From an uncultured Selenomonadales bacterium (GTDB lineage: Bacteria; Bacillota; Negativicutes; Selenomonadales; Selenomonadaceae), in contig CALGGP010000256.1 in the NCBI GenBank assembly GCA_937915885.1, positions 1 to 6,430 of the forward strand: a DNA stretch of 6,430 nt, in the 5' to 3' direction. This document shows positions 6,307 to 6,430 of the stretch, one piece after another. The position numbers and the translations under genes are program-made. Below the pieces are notes generated by a model. That model was not told the DNA's origin and did not search any database. It saw nothing but the letters and a program-made list of their open reading frames with translations. Position 1 is the first letter of the stretch; each line of letters begins with the position of its first letter.

Positions 6307-6313
6307 CTCCTTT
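6307..6313 (-). promoter_or_regulatory. Ribosome binding site of queF
   Basis: On the minus strand AAAGGAG lies five bases before the ATG at 6301, a strong Shine-Dalgarno match that fixes this start over the upstream in-frame ATG at 6421. CTAAT and GTTAG flank it and could pair weakly (five pairs with one G-U) to close a small loop holding the site; the pairing is too short to claim regulation. Confidence 0.85.
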
Positions 6314-6323
6314 GTTTTTATTA

Positions 6324-6402
6324 GGGCGCCGCCGACGCGGGGTGGGTACCGCGATCTCAGTTGGGCGCCGCGCTCGGGGGGTGGGAGCGGCGGCGGCGCC
6401 CC
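6324..6402 (+). repeat. 79-bp palindromic repeat, copy D, in the queF leader
   Basis: This is a complete copy in the orientation of A and C. The outer arms GGGCGCCGCCGACGC (6324-6338) and 6387-6401 pair at 14 of 15 positions. The inner GGGCGCCGC (6363-6371) can pair with GCGGCGCCC (6393-6401), in competition with the outer arm. A GGTACC palindrome at 6345-6350 takes the place of GGCATGCC in copy A. On the minus strand the repeat ends 22 bases before the queF start, so it is either transcribed as part of the queF leader or separates queF from an upstream gene outside the window. No clear promoter was found between it and the RBS. Confidence 0.85.
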
Positions 6403-6430
6403 ATCTAAATTTTTTGTTCAAAAGATGTAG

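Noticed and set aside
6302..6430. preQ1 riboswitch upstream of queF
   Set aside because: The leader lacks the short preQ1-I hairpin with its A-rich tail pairing into the loop. The only structure present is the dispersed repeat, which also occurs beside unrelated genes.

Overview
The window reads as a chromosomal segment of an anaerobic bacterium. My best guess is a Negativicutes/Selenomonadaceae-like member of the Firmicutes. This rests on a remembered resemblance of the large repeat protein and of the QueF and kinase sequences to proteins from that group, not on a search. The DNA is moderately GC-rich, with very frequent GTCGAC/GGCGCC-type words and an unusual load of short palindromic repeats between genes.

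Layout. Bases 1-63 are the truncated end of a GC-rich palindromic repeat. An intrinsic terminator at 106-132 probably ends a gene lying left of the window. A single large plus-strand gene (190-4557, 1455 aa) follows. It encodes an Asp/Asn/Gly-rich, almost cysteine-free RTX-like protein: an N-terminal region with nonapeptide-like GGxGND repeats and a six-turn solenoid-like repeat, six tandem modules of about 160-175 residues, and a distinct C-terminal tail. It lacks a classical signal peptide, which fits a type I secreted or surface-deployed protein, but no secretion genes are in view.

Bases 4558-5016 hold no gene. Nearly all of this stretch is a mosaic of two repeat families: the 79-bp palindromic family, also found at 1-63 and 6324-6402, and a roughly 94-bp direct repeat present twice. 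This mosaic separates the large gene from a convergent minus-strand pair, queF (5861-6301) then a pyridoxal/pyridoxamine kinase gene (5017-5856). The pair is separated by 4 nt and is almost certainly co-transcribed. QueF makes preQ1 for tRNA queuosine; the kinase phosphorylates B6 vitamers. A fourth copy of the palindromic repeat sits just upstream of the queF ribosome binding site.

The most notable points are the near-identical inverted repeat copies bracketing the RTX-like gene, the compensatory changes that preserve hairpin arms between repeat copies, and the modular architecture of the large protein with degenerate calcium-binding motifs. I see no CRISPR array, tRNA, rRNA, transposase or known defence system.
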